Below are positions 11,011 to 23,378 of a stretch of DNA of 64,000 nt, one piece after another. The notes below the pieces were generated by a model. The model was not told the DNA's origin. It worked only from the letters and a program-made list of their open reading frames with translations, and did no database searches. Made by a program: the position numbers and the translations under genes. Location of the stretch: NCBI GenBank assembly GCA_033558025.1, contig JAUCEF010000013.1, positions 4,333,001 to 4,397,000 of the forward strand, given 5' to 3'. Source of the DNA: Phytophthora sp. 'mugwort'. Taxonomy: Eukaryota > Oomycota > Peronosporomycetes > Peronosporales > Peronosporaceae. Position 1 is the stretch's first letter. The number at the start of each line of letters is the position of its first letter.

Positions 11011-11637
11011 CTCTTATGCTCATTATGCTGCCAGTATCTCTTCGTTTTAGCCGCTGCGCTTTCTCTCAGACCTGCATGCTGCTCCCACCGGGACTCACGA
11101 TCTACTGCAACCATGTCGCGCCGTTACTTGACTGATGCATTGCCGCCACCAACGATCCCTATTATCGCCATGTTTTTTACTGTCGGCCGGCCACCACACC
11201 GATGCTCTATTCATTTCCTGTCATGGCAAACTGGTATCGCTACAAGAGGTCCACTGGCGTCTGATGTCGCTGGGCGAAGGCCAAAGCGTGTTAAACAGCA
11301 TTCGCCATGATCGCCAGATTAGTCGGTGTAGCGGTTATTGTAGCCGACTCGAATTGGCTGTCTGGCGTATATCGAGGGACGTGGTAGGCTTCCTATTGGG
11401 CGCAGCAGCACGTACACGAGTCGTGTATGCGACACTAGACTGTGCACGTAGCTGGAAAGCGTGAAATAGTTGAGTCGTTTCTGGAGCCGTCTGATGGCTC
11501 GGATGCGACTTTTGATGCGTGAATTGTACGGAAGGGTCGCGCGACGTACGGATGAAGAGTGTGGCGTGCTTATGGGCTGTGGCGATGCGTGGTGCTCGCA
11601 TAATTTGTGTTTTATTTTCTGTGTGGGTATGCACATA

Positions 11638-11668
11638 GAGGTACAGGGATCGATACCCTGCTTCTCCA
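11638..11668 (+). pseudogene. Truncated tRNA-Ala, unit 16
   Basis: The last 31 bases only, with the same breakpoints as unit 4. Confidence 0.93.
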
Positions 11669-11669
11669 G

Positions 11670-11741
11670 GCGTGTGTAGTATAGTGGTCAGTACCTCACC
11701 TTGTGGCGGTGAAATCCCTGGTTCGAATCCGGGCACGCGCA
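11670..11741 (+). tRNA. tRNA-His(GTG), unit 16
   Basis: Intact. Spacer G-A-C-C-C with an A-to-G change (TCTGGTGTC), also found in units 18, 23 and 25. Confidence 0.96.
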
Positions 11742-12374
11742 CTCTTATGCTCATTATGCTGCCAGTATCTCTTCGTTTTAGCCGCTGCGCTTTCTCTCAG
11801 ACCTGCATGCTGCTCCCACCGGGACTCACGATCTACTGCAACCATGTCGCGCCGTTACTTGACTGATGCATTGCCGCCACCAACGATCCCTATTATCGCC
11901 ATGTTTTTTACTGTCGGCCGGCCACCACACCGATGCTCTATTCATTTCCTGTCATGGCAAACTGGTATCGCTACAAGAGGTCCACTGGCGTCTGGTGTCG
12001 CTGGGCGAAGGCCAAAGCGTGTTAAACAGCATTCGCCATGATCGCCAGATTAGTCGGTGTAGCGGTTATTGTAGCCGACTCGAATTGGCTGTCTGGCGTA
12101 TATCGAGGGACGTGGTAGGCTTCCTATTGGGCGCAGCAGCACGTACACGAGTCGTGTATGCGACACTAGACTGTGCACGTAGCTGGAAAGCGTGAAATAG
12201 TTGAGTCGTTTCTGGAGCCGTCTGATGGCTCGGATGCGACTTTTGATGCGTGAATTGTACGGAAGGGTCGCGCGACGTACGGATGAAGAGTGTGGCGTGC
12301 TTATGGGCTGTGGCGATGCGTGGTGCTCGCATAATTTGTGTTTTATTTTCTGTGTGGGTATGCACATAATATCC

Positions 12375-12447
12375 GGGGATGTAGCTCAAATGGTAGAGCG
12401 CTCGCTTAGCATGCGAGAGGTACAGGGATCGATACCCTGCTTCTCCA
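12375..12447 (+). tRNA. tRNA-Ala(AGC), unit 17
   Basis: Same as the unit-1 copy. Confidence 0.95.
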
Positions 12448-12448
12448 G

Positions 12449-12520
12449 GCGTGTGTAGTATAGTGGTCAGTACCTCACCTTGTGGCGGTGAAATCCCTGG
12501 TTCGAATCCGGGCACGCGCA
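12449..12520 (+). tRNA. tRNA-His(GTG), unit 17
   Basis: Same as unit 1. Spacer G-A-C-C-C. Confidence 0.96.
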
Positions 12521-13153
12521 CTCTTATGCTCATTATGCTGCCAGTATCTCTTCGTTTTAGCCGCTGCGCTTTCTCTCAGACCTGCATGCTGCTCCCACCG
12601 GGACTCACGATCTACTGCAACCATGTCGCGCCGTTACTTGACTGATGCATTGCCGCCACCAACGATCCCTATTATCGCCATGTTTTTTACTGTCGGCCGG
12701 CCACCACACCGATGCTCTATTCATTTCCTGTCATGGCAAACTGGTATCGCTACAAGAGGTCCACTGGCGTCTGATGTCGCTGGGCGAAGGCCAAAGCGTG
12801 TTAAACAGCATTCGCCATGATCGCCAGATTAGTCGGTGTAGCGGTTATTGTAGCCGACTCGAATTGGCTGTCTGGCGTATATCGAGGGACGTGGTAGGCT
12901 TCCTATTGGGCGCAGCAGCACGTACACGAGTCGTGTATGCGACACTAGACTGTGCACGTAGCTGGAAAGCGTGAAATAGTTGAGTCGTTTCTGGAGCCGT
13001 CTGATGGCTCGGATGCGACTTTTGATGCGTGAATTGTACGGAAGGGTCGCGCGACGTACGGATGAAGAGTGTGGCGTGCTTATGGGCTGTGGCGATGCGT
13101 GGTGCTCGCATAATTTGTGTTTTATTTTCTGTGTGGGTATGCACATAATATCC

Positions 13154-13226
13154 GGGGATGTAGCTCAAATGGTAGAGCGCTCGCTTAGCATGCGAGAGGT
13201 ACAGGGATCGATACCCTGCTTCTCCA
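13154..13226 (+). tRNA. tRNA-Ala(AGC), unit 18
   Basis: Same as the unit-1 copy. Confidence 0.95.
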
Positions 13227-13227
13227 G

Positions 13228-13299
13228 GCGTGTGTAGTATAGTGGTCAGTACCTCACCTTGTGGCGGTGAAATCCCTGGTTCGAATCCGGGCACGCGCA
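13228..13299 (+). tRNA. tRNA-His(GTG), unit 18
   Basis: Same as unit 1. Spacer with the TCTGGTGTC change. Confidence 0.96.
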
Positions 13300-13932
13300 C
13301 TCTTATGCTCATTATGCTGCCAGTATCTCTTCGTTTTAGCCGCTGCGCTTTCTCTCAGACCTGCATGCTGCTCCCACCGGGACTCACGATCTACTGCAAC
13401 CATGTCGCGCCGTTACTTGACTGATGCATTGCCGCCACCAACGATCCCTATTATCGCCATGTTTTTTACTGTCGGCCGGCCACCACACCGATGCTCTATT
13501 CATTTCCTGTCATGGCAAACTGGTATCGCTACAAGAGGTCCACTGGCGTCTGGTGTCGCTGGGCGAAGGCCAAAGCGTGTTAAACAGCATTCGCCATGAT
13601 CGCCAGATTAGTCGGTGTAGCGGTTATTGTAGCCGACTCGAATTGGCTGTCTGGCGTATATCGAGGGACGTGGTAGGCTTCCTATTGGGCGCAGCAGCAC
13701 GTACACGAGTCGTGTATGCGACACTAGACTGTGCACGTAGCTGGAAAGCGTGAAATAGTTGAGTCGTTTCTGGAGCCGTCTGATGGCTCGGATGCGACTT
13801 TTGATGCGTGAATTGTACGGAAGGGTCGCGCGACGTACGGATGAAGAGTGTGGCGTGCTTATGGGCTGTGGCGATGCGTGGTGCTCGCATAATTTGTGTT
13901 TTATTTTCTGTGTGGGTATGCACATAATATCC

Positions 13933-14005
13933 GGGGATGTAGCTCAAATGGTAGAGCGCTCGCTTAGCATGCGAGAGGTACAGGGATCGATACCCTGCTT
14001 CTCCA
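13933..14005 (+). tRNA. tRNA-Ala(AGC), unit 19
   Basis: Same as the unit-1 copy. Confidence 0.95.
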
Positions 14006-14006
14006 G

Positions 14007-14078
14007 GCGTGTGTAGTATAGTGGTCAGTACCTCACCTTGTGGCGGTGAAATCCCTGGTTCGAATCCGGGCACGCGCA
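14007..14078 (+). tRNA. tRNA-His(GTG), unit 19
   Basis: Same as unit 1. Spacer G-A-C-C-C. Confidence 0.96.
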
Positions 14079-14711
14079 CTCTTATGCTCATTATGCTGCC
14101 AGTATCTCTTCGTTTTAGCCGCTGCGCTTTCTCTCAGACCTGCATGCTGCTCCCACCGGGACTCACGATCTACTGCAACCATGTCGCGCCGTTACTTGAC
14201 TGATGCATTGCCGCCACCAACGATCCCTATTATCGCCATGTTTTTTACTGTCGGCCGGCCACCACACCGATGCTCTATTCATTTCCTGTCATGGCAAACT
14301 GGTATCGCTACAAGAGGTCCACTGGCGTCTGATGTCGCTGGGCGAAGGCCAAAGCGTGTTAAACAGCATTCGCCATGATCGCCAGATTAGTCGGTGTAGC
14401 GGTTATTGTAGCCGACTCGAATTGGCTGTCTGGCGTATATCGAGGGACGTGGTAGGCTTCCTATTGGGCGCAGCAGCACGTACACGAGTCGTGTATGCGA
14501 CACTAGACTGTGCACGTAGCTGGAAAGCGTGAAATAGTTGAGTCGTTTCTGGAGCCGTCTGATGGCTCGGATGCGACTTTTGATGCGTGAATTGTACGGA
14601 AGGGTCGCGCGACGTACGGATGAAGAGTGTGGCGTGCTTATGGGCTGTGGCGATGCGTGGTGCTCGCATAATTTGTGTTTTATTTTCTGTGTGGGTATGC
14701 ACATAATATCC

Positions 14712-14784
14712 GGGGATGTAGCTCAAATGGTAGAGCGCTCGCTTAGCATGCGAGAGGTACAGGGATCGATACCCTGCTTCTCCA
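14712..14784 (+). tRNA. tRNA-Ala(AGC), unit 20
   Basis: Same as the unit-1 copy. Confidence 0.95.
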
Positions 14785-14785
14785 G

Positions 14786-14857
14786 GCGTGTGTAGTATAG
14801 TGGTCAGTACCTCACCTTGTGGCGGTGAAATCCCTGGTTCGAATCCGGGCACGCGCA
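14786..14857 (+). tRNA. tRNA-His(GTG), unit 20
   Basis: Same as unit 1. Spacer G-A-C-C-C. Confidence 0.96.
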
Positions 14858-15490
14858 CTCTTATGCTCATTATGCTGCCAGTATCTCTTCGTTTTAGCCG
14901 CTGCGCTTTCTCTCAGACCTGCATGCTGCTCCCACCGGGACTCACGATCTACTGCAACCATGTCGCGCCGTTACTTGACTGATGCATTGCCGCCACCAAC
15001 GATCCCTATTATCGCCATGTTTTTTACTGTCGGCCGGCCACCACACCGATGCTCTATTCATTTCCTGTCATGGCAAACTGGTATCGCTACAAGAGGTCCA
15101 CTGGCGTCTGATGTCGCTGGGCGAAGGCCAAAGCGTGTTAAACAGCATTCGCCATGATCGCCAGATTAGTCGGTGTAGCGGTTATTGTAGCCGACTCGAA
15201 TTGGCTGTCTGGCGTATATCGAGGGACGTGGTAGGCTTCCTATTGGGCGCAGCAGCACGTACACGAGTCGTGTATGCGACACTAGACTGTGCACGTAGCT
15301 GGAAAGCGTGAAATAGTTGAGTCGTTTCTGGAGCCGTCTGATGGCTCGGATGCGACTTTTGATGCGTGAATTGTACGGAAGGGTCGCGCGACGTACGGAT
15401 GAAGAGTGTGGCGTGCTTATGGGCTGTGGCGATGCGTGGTGCTCGCATAATTTGTGTTTTATTTTCTGTGTGGGTATGCACATAATATCC

Positions 15491-15563
15491 GGGGATGTAG
15501 CTCAAATGGTAGAGCGCTCGCTTAGCATGCGAGAGGTACAGGGATCGATACCCTGCTTCTCCA
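15491..15563 (+). tRNA. tRNA-Ala(AGC), unit 21
   Basis: Same as the unit-1 copy. Confidence 0.95.
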
Positions 15564-15564
15564 G

Positions 15565-15636
15565 GCGTGTGTAGTATAGTGGTCAGTACCTCACCTTGTG
15601 GCGGTGAAATCCCTGGTTCGAATCCGGGCACGCGCA
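15565..15636 (+). tRNA. tRNA-His(GTG), unit 21
   Basis: Same as unit 1. Spacer G-A-C-C-C. Confidence 0.96.
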
Positions 15637-16269
15637 CTCTTATGCTCATTATGCTGCCAGTATCTCTTCGTTTTAGCCGCTGCGCTTTCTCTCAGACCTG
15701 CATGCTGCTCCCACCGGGACTCACGATCTACTGCAACCATGTCGCGCCGTTACTTGACTGATGCATTGCCGCCACCAACGATCCCTATTATCGCCATGTT
15801 TTTTACTGTCGGCCGGCCACCACACCGATGCTCTATTCATTTCCTGTCATGGCAAACTGGTATCGCTACAAGAGGTCCACTGGCGTCTGATGTCGCTGGG
15901 CGAAGGCCAAAGCGTGTTAAACAGCATTCGCCATGATCGCCAGATTAGTCGGTGTAGCGGTTATTGTAGCCGACTCGAATTGGCTGTCTGGCGTATATCG
16001 AGGGACGTGGTAGGCTTCCTATTGGGCGCAGCAGCACGTACACGAGTCGTGTATGCGACACTAGACTGTGCACGTAGCTGGAAAGCGTGAAATAGTTGAG
16101 TCGTTTCTGGAGCCGTCTGATGGCTCGGATGCGACTTTTGATGCGTGAATTGTACGGAAGGGTCGCGCGACGTACGGATGAAGAGTGTGGCGTGCTTATG
16201 GGCTGTGGCGATGCGTGGTGCTCGCATAATTTGTGTTTTATTTTCTGTGTGGGTATGCACATAATATCC

Positions 16270-16342
16270 GGGGATGTAGCTCAAATGGTAGAGCGCTCGC
16301 TTAGCATGCGAGAGGTACAGGGATCGATACCCTGCTTCTCCA
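16270..16342 (+). tRNA. tRNA-Ala(AGC), unit 22
   Basis: Same as the unit-1 copy. Confidence 0.95.
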
Positions 16343-16343
16343 G

Positions 16344-16415
16344 GCGTGTGTAGTATAGTGGTCAGTACCTCACCTTGTGGCGGTGAAATCCCTGGTTCGA
16401 ATCCGGGCACGCGCA
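16344..16415 (+). tRNA. tRNA-His(GTG), unit 22
   Basis: Same as unit 1. Spacer G-A-C-C-C; the 48-base deletion follows. Confidence 0.96.
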
Positions 16416-17042
16416 CTCTTATGCTCATTATGCTGCCAGTATCTCTTCGTTTTAGCCGCTGCGCTTTCTCTCAGACCTGCATGCTGCTCCCACCGGGACT
16501 CACGATCTACTGCAACCATGTCGCGCCGTTACTTGACTGATGCATTGCCGCCACCAACGATCCCTATTATCGCCATGTTTTTTACTGTCGGCCGGCCACC
16601 ACACCGATGCTCTATTCATTTCCTGTCATGGCAAACTGGTATCGCTACAAGAGGTCCACTGGCGTCTGATGTCGCTGGGCGAAGGCCAAAGCGTGTTAAA
16701 CAGCATTCGCCATGATCGCCAGATTAGTCGGTGTAGCGGTTATTGTAGCCGACTCGAATTGGCTGTCTGGCGTATATCGAGGGACGTGGTAGGCTTCCTA
16801 TTGGGCGCAGCAGCACGTACACGAGTCGTGTATGCGACACTAGACTGTGCACGTAGCTGGAAAGCGTGAAATAGTTGAGTCGTTTCTGGAGCCGTCTGAT
16901 GGCTCGGATGCGACTTTTGATGCGTGAATTGTACGGAAGGGTCGCGCGACGTACGGATGAAGAGTGTGGCGTGCTTATGGGCTGTGGCGATGCGTGGTGC
17001 TCGCATAATTTGTGTTTTATTTTCTGTGTGGGTATGCACATA

Positions 17043-17073
17043 GAGGTACAGGGATCGATACCCTGCTTCTCCA
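17043..17073 (+). pseudogene. Truncated tRNA-Ala, unit 23
   Basis: The last 31 bases only, with the same breakpoints as units 4, 16 and 39. Confidence 0.93.
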
Positions 17074-17074
17074 G

Positions 17075-17146
17075 GCGTGTGTAGTATAGTGGTCAGTACC
17101 TCACCTTGTGGCGGTGAAATCCCTGGTTCGAATCCGGGCACGCGCA
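17075..17146 (+). tRNA. tRNA-His(GTG), unit 23
   Basis: Intact. Spacer with the TCTGGTGTC change, as in unit 16. Confidence 0.96.
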
Positions 17147-17779
17147 CTCTTATGCTCATTATGCTGCCAGTATCTCTTCGTTTTAGCCGCTGCGCTTTCT
17201 CTCAGACCTGCATGCTGCTCCCACCGGGACTCACGATCTACTGCAACCATGTCGCGCCGTTACTTGACTGATGCATTGCCGCCACCAACGATCCCTATTA
17301 TCGCCATGTTTTTTACTGTCGGCCGGCCACCACACCGATGCTCTATTCATTTCCTGTCATGGCAAACTGGTATCGCTACAAGAGGTCCACTGGCGTCTGG
17401 TGTCGCTGGGCGAAGGCCAAAGCGTGTTAAACAGCATTCGCCATGATCGCCAGATTAGTCGGTGTAGCGGTTATTGTAGCCGACTCGAATTGGCTGTCTG
17501 GCGTATATCGAGGGACGTGGTAGGCTTCCTATTGGGCGCAGCAGCACGTACACGAGTCGTGTATGCGACACTAGACTGTGCACGTAGCTGGAAAGCGTGA
17601 AATAGTTGAGTCGTTTCTGGAGCCGTCTGATGGCTCGGATGCGACTTTTGATGCGTGAATTGTACGGAAGGGTCGCGCGACGTACGGATGAAGAGTGTGG
17701 CGTGCTTATGGGCTGTGGCGATGCGTGGTGCTCGCATAATTTGTGTTTTATTTTCTGTGTGGGTATGCACATAATATCC

Positions 17780-17852
17780 GGGGATGTAGCTCAAATGGTA
17801 GAGCGCTCGCTTAGCATGCGAGAGGTACAGGGATCGATACCCTGCTTCTCCA
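17780..17852 (+). tRNA. tRNA-Ala(AGC), unit 24
   Basis: Same as the unit-1 copy. Confidence 0.95.
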
Positions 17853-17853
17853 G

Positions 17854-17925
17854 GCGTGTGTAGTATAGTGGTCAGTACCTCACCTTGTGGCGGTGAAATC
17901 CCTGGTTCGAATCCGGGCACGCGCA
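17854..17925 (+). tRNA. tRNA-His(GTG), unit 24
   Basis: Same as unit 1. Spacer G-A-C-C-C. Confidence 0.96.
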
Positions 17926-18558
17926 CTCTTATGCTCATTATGCTGCCAGTATCTCTTCGTTTTAGCCGCTGCGCTTTCTCTCAGACCTGCATGCTGCTCC
18001 CACCGGGACTCACGATCTACTGCAACCATGTCGCGCCGTTACTTGACTGATGCATTGCCGCCACCAACGATCCCTATTATCGCCATGTTTTTTACTGTCG
18101 GCCGGCCACCACACCGATGCTCTATTCATTTCCTGTCATGGCAAACTGGTATCGCTACAAGAGGTCCACTGGCGTCTGATGTCGCTGGGCGAAGGCCAAA
18201 GCGTGTTAAACAGCATTCGCCATGATCGCCAGATTAGTCGGTGTAGCGGTTATTGTAGCCGACTCGAATTGGCTGTCTGGCGTATATCGAGGGACGTGGT
18301 AGGCTTCCTATTGGGCGCAGCAGCACGTACACGAGTCGTGTATGCGACACTAGACTGTGCACGTAGCTGGAAAGCGTGAAATAGTTGAGTCGTTTCTGGA
18401 GCCGTCTGATGGCTCGGATGCGACTTTTGATGCGTGAATTGTACGGAAGGGTCGCGCGACGTACGGATGAAGAGTGTGGCGTGCTTATGGGCTGTGGCGA
18501 TGCGTGGTGCTCGCATAATTTGTGTTTTATTTTCTGTGTGGGTATGCACATAATATCC

Positions 18559-18631
18559 GGGGATGTAGCTCAAATGGTAGAGCGCTCGCTTAGCATGCGA
18601 GAGGTACAGGGATCGATACCCTGCTTCTCCA
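18559..18631 (+). tRNA. tRNA-Ala(AGC), unit 25
   Basis: Same as the unit-1 copy. Confidence 0.95.
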
Positions 18632-18632
18632 G

Positions 18633-18704
18633 GCGTGTGTAGTATAGTGGTCAGTACCTCACCTTGTGGCGGTGAAATCCCTGGTTCGAATCCGGGCACG
18701 CGCA
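18633..18704 (+). tRNA. tRNA-His(GTG), unit 25
   Basis: Same as unit 1. Spacer with the TCTGGTGTC change, as in unit 18. Confidence 0.96.
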
Positions 18705-19337
18705 CTCTTATGCTCATTATGCTGCCAGTATCTCTTCGTTTTAGCCGCTGCGCTTTCTCTCAGACCTGCATGCTGCTCCCACCGGGACTCACGATCTACT
18801 GCAACCATGTCGCGCCGTTACTTGACTGATGCATTGCCGCCACCAACGATCCCTATTATCGCCATGTTTTTTACTGTCGGCCGGCCACCACACCGATGCT
18901 CTATTCATTTCCTGTCATGGCAAACTGGTATCGCTACAAGAGGTCCACTGGCGTCTGGTGTCGCTGGGCGAAGGCCAAAGCGTGTTAAACAGCATTCGCC
19001 ATGATCGCCAGATTAGTCGGTGTAGCGGTTATTGTAGCCGACTCGAATTGGCTGTCTGGCGTATATCGAGGGACGTGGTAGGCTTCCTATTGGGCGCAGC
19101 AGCACGTACACGAGTCGTGTATGCGACACTAGACTGTGCACGTAGCTGGAAAGCGTGAAATAGTTGAGTCGTTTCTGGAGCCGTCTGATGGCTCGGATGC
19201 GACTTTTGATGCGTGAATTGTACGGAAGGGTCGCGCGACGTACGGATGAAGAGTGTGGCGTGCTTATGGGCTGTGGCGATGCGTGGTGCTCGCATAATTT
19301 GTGTTTTATTTTCTGTGTGGGTATGCACATAATATCC

Positions 19338-19410
19338 GGGGATGTAGCTCAAATGGTAGAGCGCTCGCTTAGCATGCGAGAGGTACAGGGATCGATACCC
19401 TGCTTCTCCA
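19338..19410 (+). tRNA. tRNA-Ala(AGC), unit 26
   Basis: Same as the unit-1 copy. Confidence 0.95.
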
Positions 19411-19411
19411 G

Positions 19412-19483
19412 GCGTGTGTAGTATAGTGGTCAGTACCTCACCTTGTGGCGGTGAAATCCCTGGTTCGAATCCGGGCACGCGCA
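19412..19483 (+). tRNA. tRNA-His(GTG), unit 26
   Basis: Same as unit 1. Spacer G-A-C-C-C. Confidence 0.96.
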
Positions 19484-20116
19484 CTCTTATGCTCATTATG
19501 CTGCCAGTATCTCTTCGTTTTAGCCGCTGCGCTTTCTCTCAGACCTGCATGCTGCTCCCACCGGGACTCACGATCTACTGCAACCATGTCGCGCCGTTAC
19601 TTGACTGATGCATTGCCGCCACCAACGATCCCTATTATCGCCATGTTTTTTACTGTCGGCCGGCCACCACACCGATGCTCTATTCATTTCCTGTCATGGC
19701 AAACTGGTATCGCTACAAGAGGTCCACTGGCGTCTGATGTCGCTGGGCGAAGGCCAAAGCGTGTTAAACAGCATTCGCCATGATCGCCAGATTAGTCGGT
19801 GTAGCGGTTATTGTAGCCGACTCGAATTGGCTGTCTGGCGTATATCGAGGGACGTGGTAGGCTTCCTATTGGGCGCAGCAGCACGTACACGAGTCGTGTA
19901 TGCGACACTAGACTGTGCACGTAGCTGGAAAGCGTGAAATAGTTGAGTCGTTTCTGGAGCCGTCTGATGGCTCGGATGCGACTTTTGATGCGTGAATTGT
20001 ACGGAAGGGTCGCGCGACGTACGGATGAAGAGTGTGGCGTGCTTATGGGCTGTGGCGATGCGTGGTGCTCGCATAATTTGTGTTTTATTTTCTGTGTGGG
20101 TATGCACATAATATCC

Positions 20117-20189
20117 GGGGATGTAGCTCAAATGGTAGAGCGCTCGCTTAGCATGCGAGAGGTACAGGGATCGATACCCTGCTTCTCCA
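20117..20189 (+). tRNA. tRNA-Ala(AGC), unit 27
   Basis: Same as the unit-1 copy. Confidence 0.95.
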
Positions 20190-20190
20190 G

Positions 20191-20262
20191 GCGTGTGTAG
20201 TATAGTGGTCAGTACCTCACCTTGTGGCGGTGAAATCCCTGGTTCGAATCCGGGCACGCGCA
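20191..20262 (+). tRNA. tRNA-His(GTG), unit 27
   Basis: Same as unit 1. Spacer G-A-C-C-C. Confidence 0.96.
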
Positions 20263-20895
20263 CTCTTATGCTCATTATGCTGCCAGTATCTCTTCGTTTT
20301 AGCCGCTGCGCTTTCTCTCAGACCTGCATGCTGCTCCCACCGGGACTCACGATCTACTGCAACCATGTCGCGCCGTTACTTGACTGATGCATTGCCGCCA
20401 CCAACGATCCCTATTATCGCCATGTTTTTTACTGTCGGCCGGCCACCACACCGATGCTCTATTCATTTCCTGTCATGGCAAACTGGTATCGCTACAAGAG
20501 GTCCACTGGCGTCTGATGTCGCTGGGCGAAGGCCAAAGCGTGTTAAACAGCATTCGCCATGATCGCCAGATTAGTCGGTGTAGCGGTTATTGTAGCCGAC
20601 TCGAATTGGCTGTCTGGCGTATATCGAGGGACGTGGTAGGCTTCCTATTGGGCGCAGCAGCACGTACACGAGTCGTGTATGCGACACTAGACTGTGCACG
20701 TAGCTGGAAAGCGTGAAATAGTTGAGTCGTTTCTGGAGCCGTCTGATGGCTCGGATGCGACTTTTGATGCGTGAATTGTACGGAAGGGTCGCGCGACGTA
20801 CGGATGAAGAGTGTGGCGTGCTTATGGGCTGTGGCGATGCGTGGTGCTCGCATAATTTGTGTTTTATTTTCTGTGTGGGTATGCACATAATATCC

Positions 20896-20968
20896 GGGGA
20901 TGTAGCTCAAATGGTAGAGCGCTCGCTTAGCATGCGAGAGGTACAGGGATCGATACCCTGCTTCTCCA
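20896..20968 (+). tRNA. tRNA-Ala(AGC), unit 28
   Basis: Same as the unit-1 copy. Confidence 0.95.
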
Positions 20969-20969
20969 G

Positions 20970-21041
20970 GCGTGTGTAGTATAGTGGTCAGTACCTCACC
21001 TTGTGGCGGTGAAATCCCTGGTTCGAATCCGGGCACGCGCA
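20970..21041 (+). tRNA. tRNA-His(GTG), unit 28
   Basis: Same as unit 1. Spacer G-A-C-C-C. Confidence 0.96.
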
Positions 21042-21674
21042 CTCTTATGCTCATTATGCTGCCAGTATCTCTTCGTTTTAGCCGCTGCGCTTTCTCTCAG
21101 ACCTGCATGCTGCTCCCACCGGGACTCACGATCTACTGCAACCATGTCGCGCCGTTACTTGACTGATGCATTGCCGCCACCAACGATCCCTATTATCGCC
21201 ATGTTTTTTACTGTCGGCCGGCCACCACACCGATGCTCTATTCATTTCCTGTCATGGCAAACTGGTATCGCTACAAGAGGTCCACTGGCGTCTGATGTCG
21301 CTGGGCGAAGGCCAAAGCGTGTTAAACAGCATTCGCCATGATCGCCAGATTAGTCGGTGTAGCGGTTATTGTAGCCGACTCGAATTGGCTGTCTGGCGTA
21401 TATCGAGGGACGTGGTAGGCTTCCTATTGGGCGCAGCAGCACGTACACGAGTCGTGTATGCGACACTAGACTGTGCACGTAGCTGGAAAGCGTGAAATAG
21501 TTGAGTCGTTTCTGGAGCCGTCTGATGGCTCGGATGCGACTTTTGATGCGTGAATTGTACGGAAGGGTCGCGCGACGTACGGATGAAGAGTGTGGCGTGC
21601 TTATGGGCTGTGGCGATGCGTGGTGCTCGCATAATTTGTGTTTTATTTTCTGTGTGGGTATGCACATAATATCC

Positions 21675-21747
21675 GGGGATGTAGCTCAAATGGTAGAGCG
21701 CTCGCTTAGCATGCGAGAGGTACAGGGATCGATACCCTGCTTCTCCA
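21675..21747 (+). tRNA. tRNA-Ala(AGC), unit 29
   Basis: Same as the unit-1 copy. Confidence 0.95.
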
Positions 21748-21748
21748 G

Positions 21749-21820
21749 GCGTGTGTAGTATAGTGGTCAGTACCTCACCTTGTGGCGGTGAAATCCCTGG
21801 TTCGAATCCGGGCACGCGCA
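21749..21820 (+). tRNA. tRNA-His(GTG), unit 29
   Basis: Same as unit 1. Spacer markers G-G-C-C-C plus TTTTGG, CACCAATG and CATGTACACG changes shared with unit 30. Confidence 0.96.
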
Positions 21821-22453
21821 CTCTTATGCTCATTATGCTGCCAGTATCTCTTCGTTTTGGCCGCTGCGCTTTCTCTCAGACCTGCATGCTGCTCCCACCG
21901 GGACTCACGATCTACTGCAACCATGTCGCGCCGTTACTTGACTGATGCATTGCCGCCACCAACGATCCCTATTATCGCCATGTTTTTTACTGTCGGCCGG
22001 CCACCACACCAATGCTCTATTCATTTCCTGTCATGGCAAACTGGTATCGCTACAAGAGGTCCACTGGCGTCTGATGTCGCTGGGCGAAGGCCAAAGCGTG
22101 TTGAACAGCATTCGCCATGATCGCCAGATTAGTCGGTGTAGCGGTTATTGTAGCCGACTCGAATTGGCTGTCTGGCGTATATCGAGGGACGTGGTAGGCT
22201 TCCTATTGGGCGCAGCAGCATGTACACGAGTCGTGTATGCGACACTAGACTGTGCACGTAGCTGGAAAGCGTGAAATAGTTGAGTCGTTTCTGGAGCCGT
22301 CTGATGGCTCGGATGCGACTTTTGATGCGTGAATTGTACGGAAGGGTCGCGCGACGTACGGATGAAGAGTGTGGCGTGCTTATGGGCTGTGGCGATGCGT
22401 GGTGCTCGCATAATTTGTGTTTTATTTTCTGTGTGGGTATGCACATAATATCC

Positions 22454-22526
22454 GGGGATGTAGCTCAAATGGTAGAGCGCTCGCTTAGCATGCGAGAGGT
22501 ACAGGGATCGATACCCTGCTTCTCCA
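22454..22526 (+). tRNA. tRNA-Ala(AGC), unit 30
   Basis: Same as the unit-1 copy. Confidence 0.95.
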
Positions 22527-22527
22527 G

Positions 22528-22599
22528 GCGTGTGTAGTATAGTGGTCAGTACCTCACCTTGTGGCGGTGAAATCCCTGGTTCGAATCCGGGCACGCGCA
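22528..22599 (+). tRNA. tRNA-His(GTG), unit 30
   Basis: Same as unit 1. Spacer as unit 29, plus a private T-to-C (CGAACTGG). Confidence 0.96.
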
Positions 22600-23232
22600 C
22601 TCTTATGCTCATTATGCTGCCAGTATCTCTTCGTTTTGGCCGCTGCGCTTTCTCTCAGACCTGCATGCTGCTCCCACCGGGACTCACGATCTACTGCAAC
22701 CATGTCGCGCCGTTACTTGACTGATGCATTGCCGCCACCAACGATCCCTATTATCGCCATGTTTTTTACTGTCGGCCGGCCACCACACCAATGCTCTATT
22801 CATTTCCTGTCATGGCAAACTGGTATCGCTACAAGAGGTCCACTGGCGTCTGATGTCGCTGGGCGAAGGCCAAAGCGTGTTGAACAGCATTCGCCATGAT
22901 CGCCAGATTAGTCGGTGTAGCGGTTATTGTAGCCGACTCGAACTGGCTGTCTGGCGTATATCGAGGGACGTGGTAGGCTTCCTATTGGGCGCAGCAGCAT
23001 GTACACGAGTCGTGTATGCGACACTAGACTGTGCACGTAGCTGGAAAGCGTGAAATAGTTGAGTCGTTTCTGGAGCCGTCTGATGGCTCGGATGCGACTT
23101 TTGATGCGTGAATTGTACGGAAGGGTCGCGCGACGTACGGATGAAGAGTGTGGCGTGCTTATGGGCTGTGGCGATGCGTGGTGCTCGCATAATTTGTGTT
23201 TTATTTTCTGTGTGGGTATGCACATAATATCC

Positions 23233-23305
23233 GGGGATGTAGCTCAAATGGTAGAGCGCTCGCTTAGCATGCGAGAGGTACAGGGATCGATACCCTGCTT
23301 CTCCA
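23233..23305 (+). tRNA. tRNA-Ala(AGC), unit 31
   Basis: Same as the unit-1 copy. Confidence 0.95.
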
Positions 23306-23306
23306 G

Positions 23307-23378
23307 GCGTGTGTAGTATAGTGGTCAGTACCTCACCTTGTGGCGGTGAAATCCCTGGTTCGAATCCGGGCACGCGCA
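23307..23378 (+). tRNA. tRNA-His(GTG), unit 31
   Basis: Same as unit 1. Spacer G-A-C-C-C. Confidence 0.96.
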
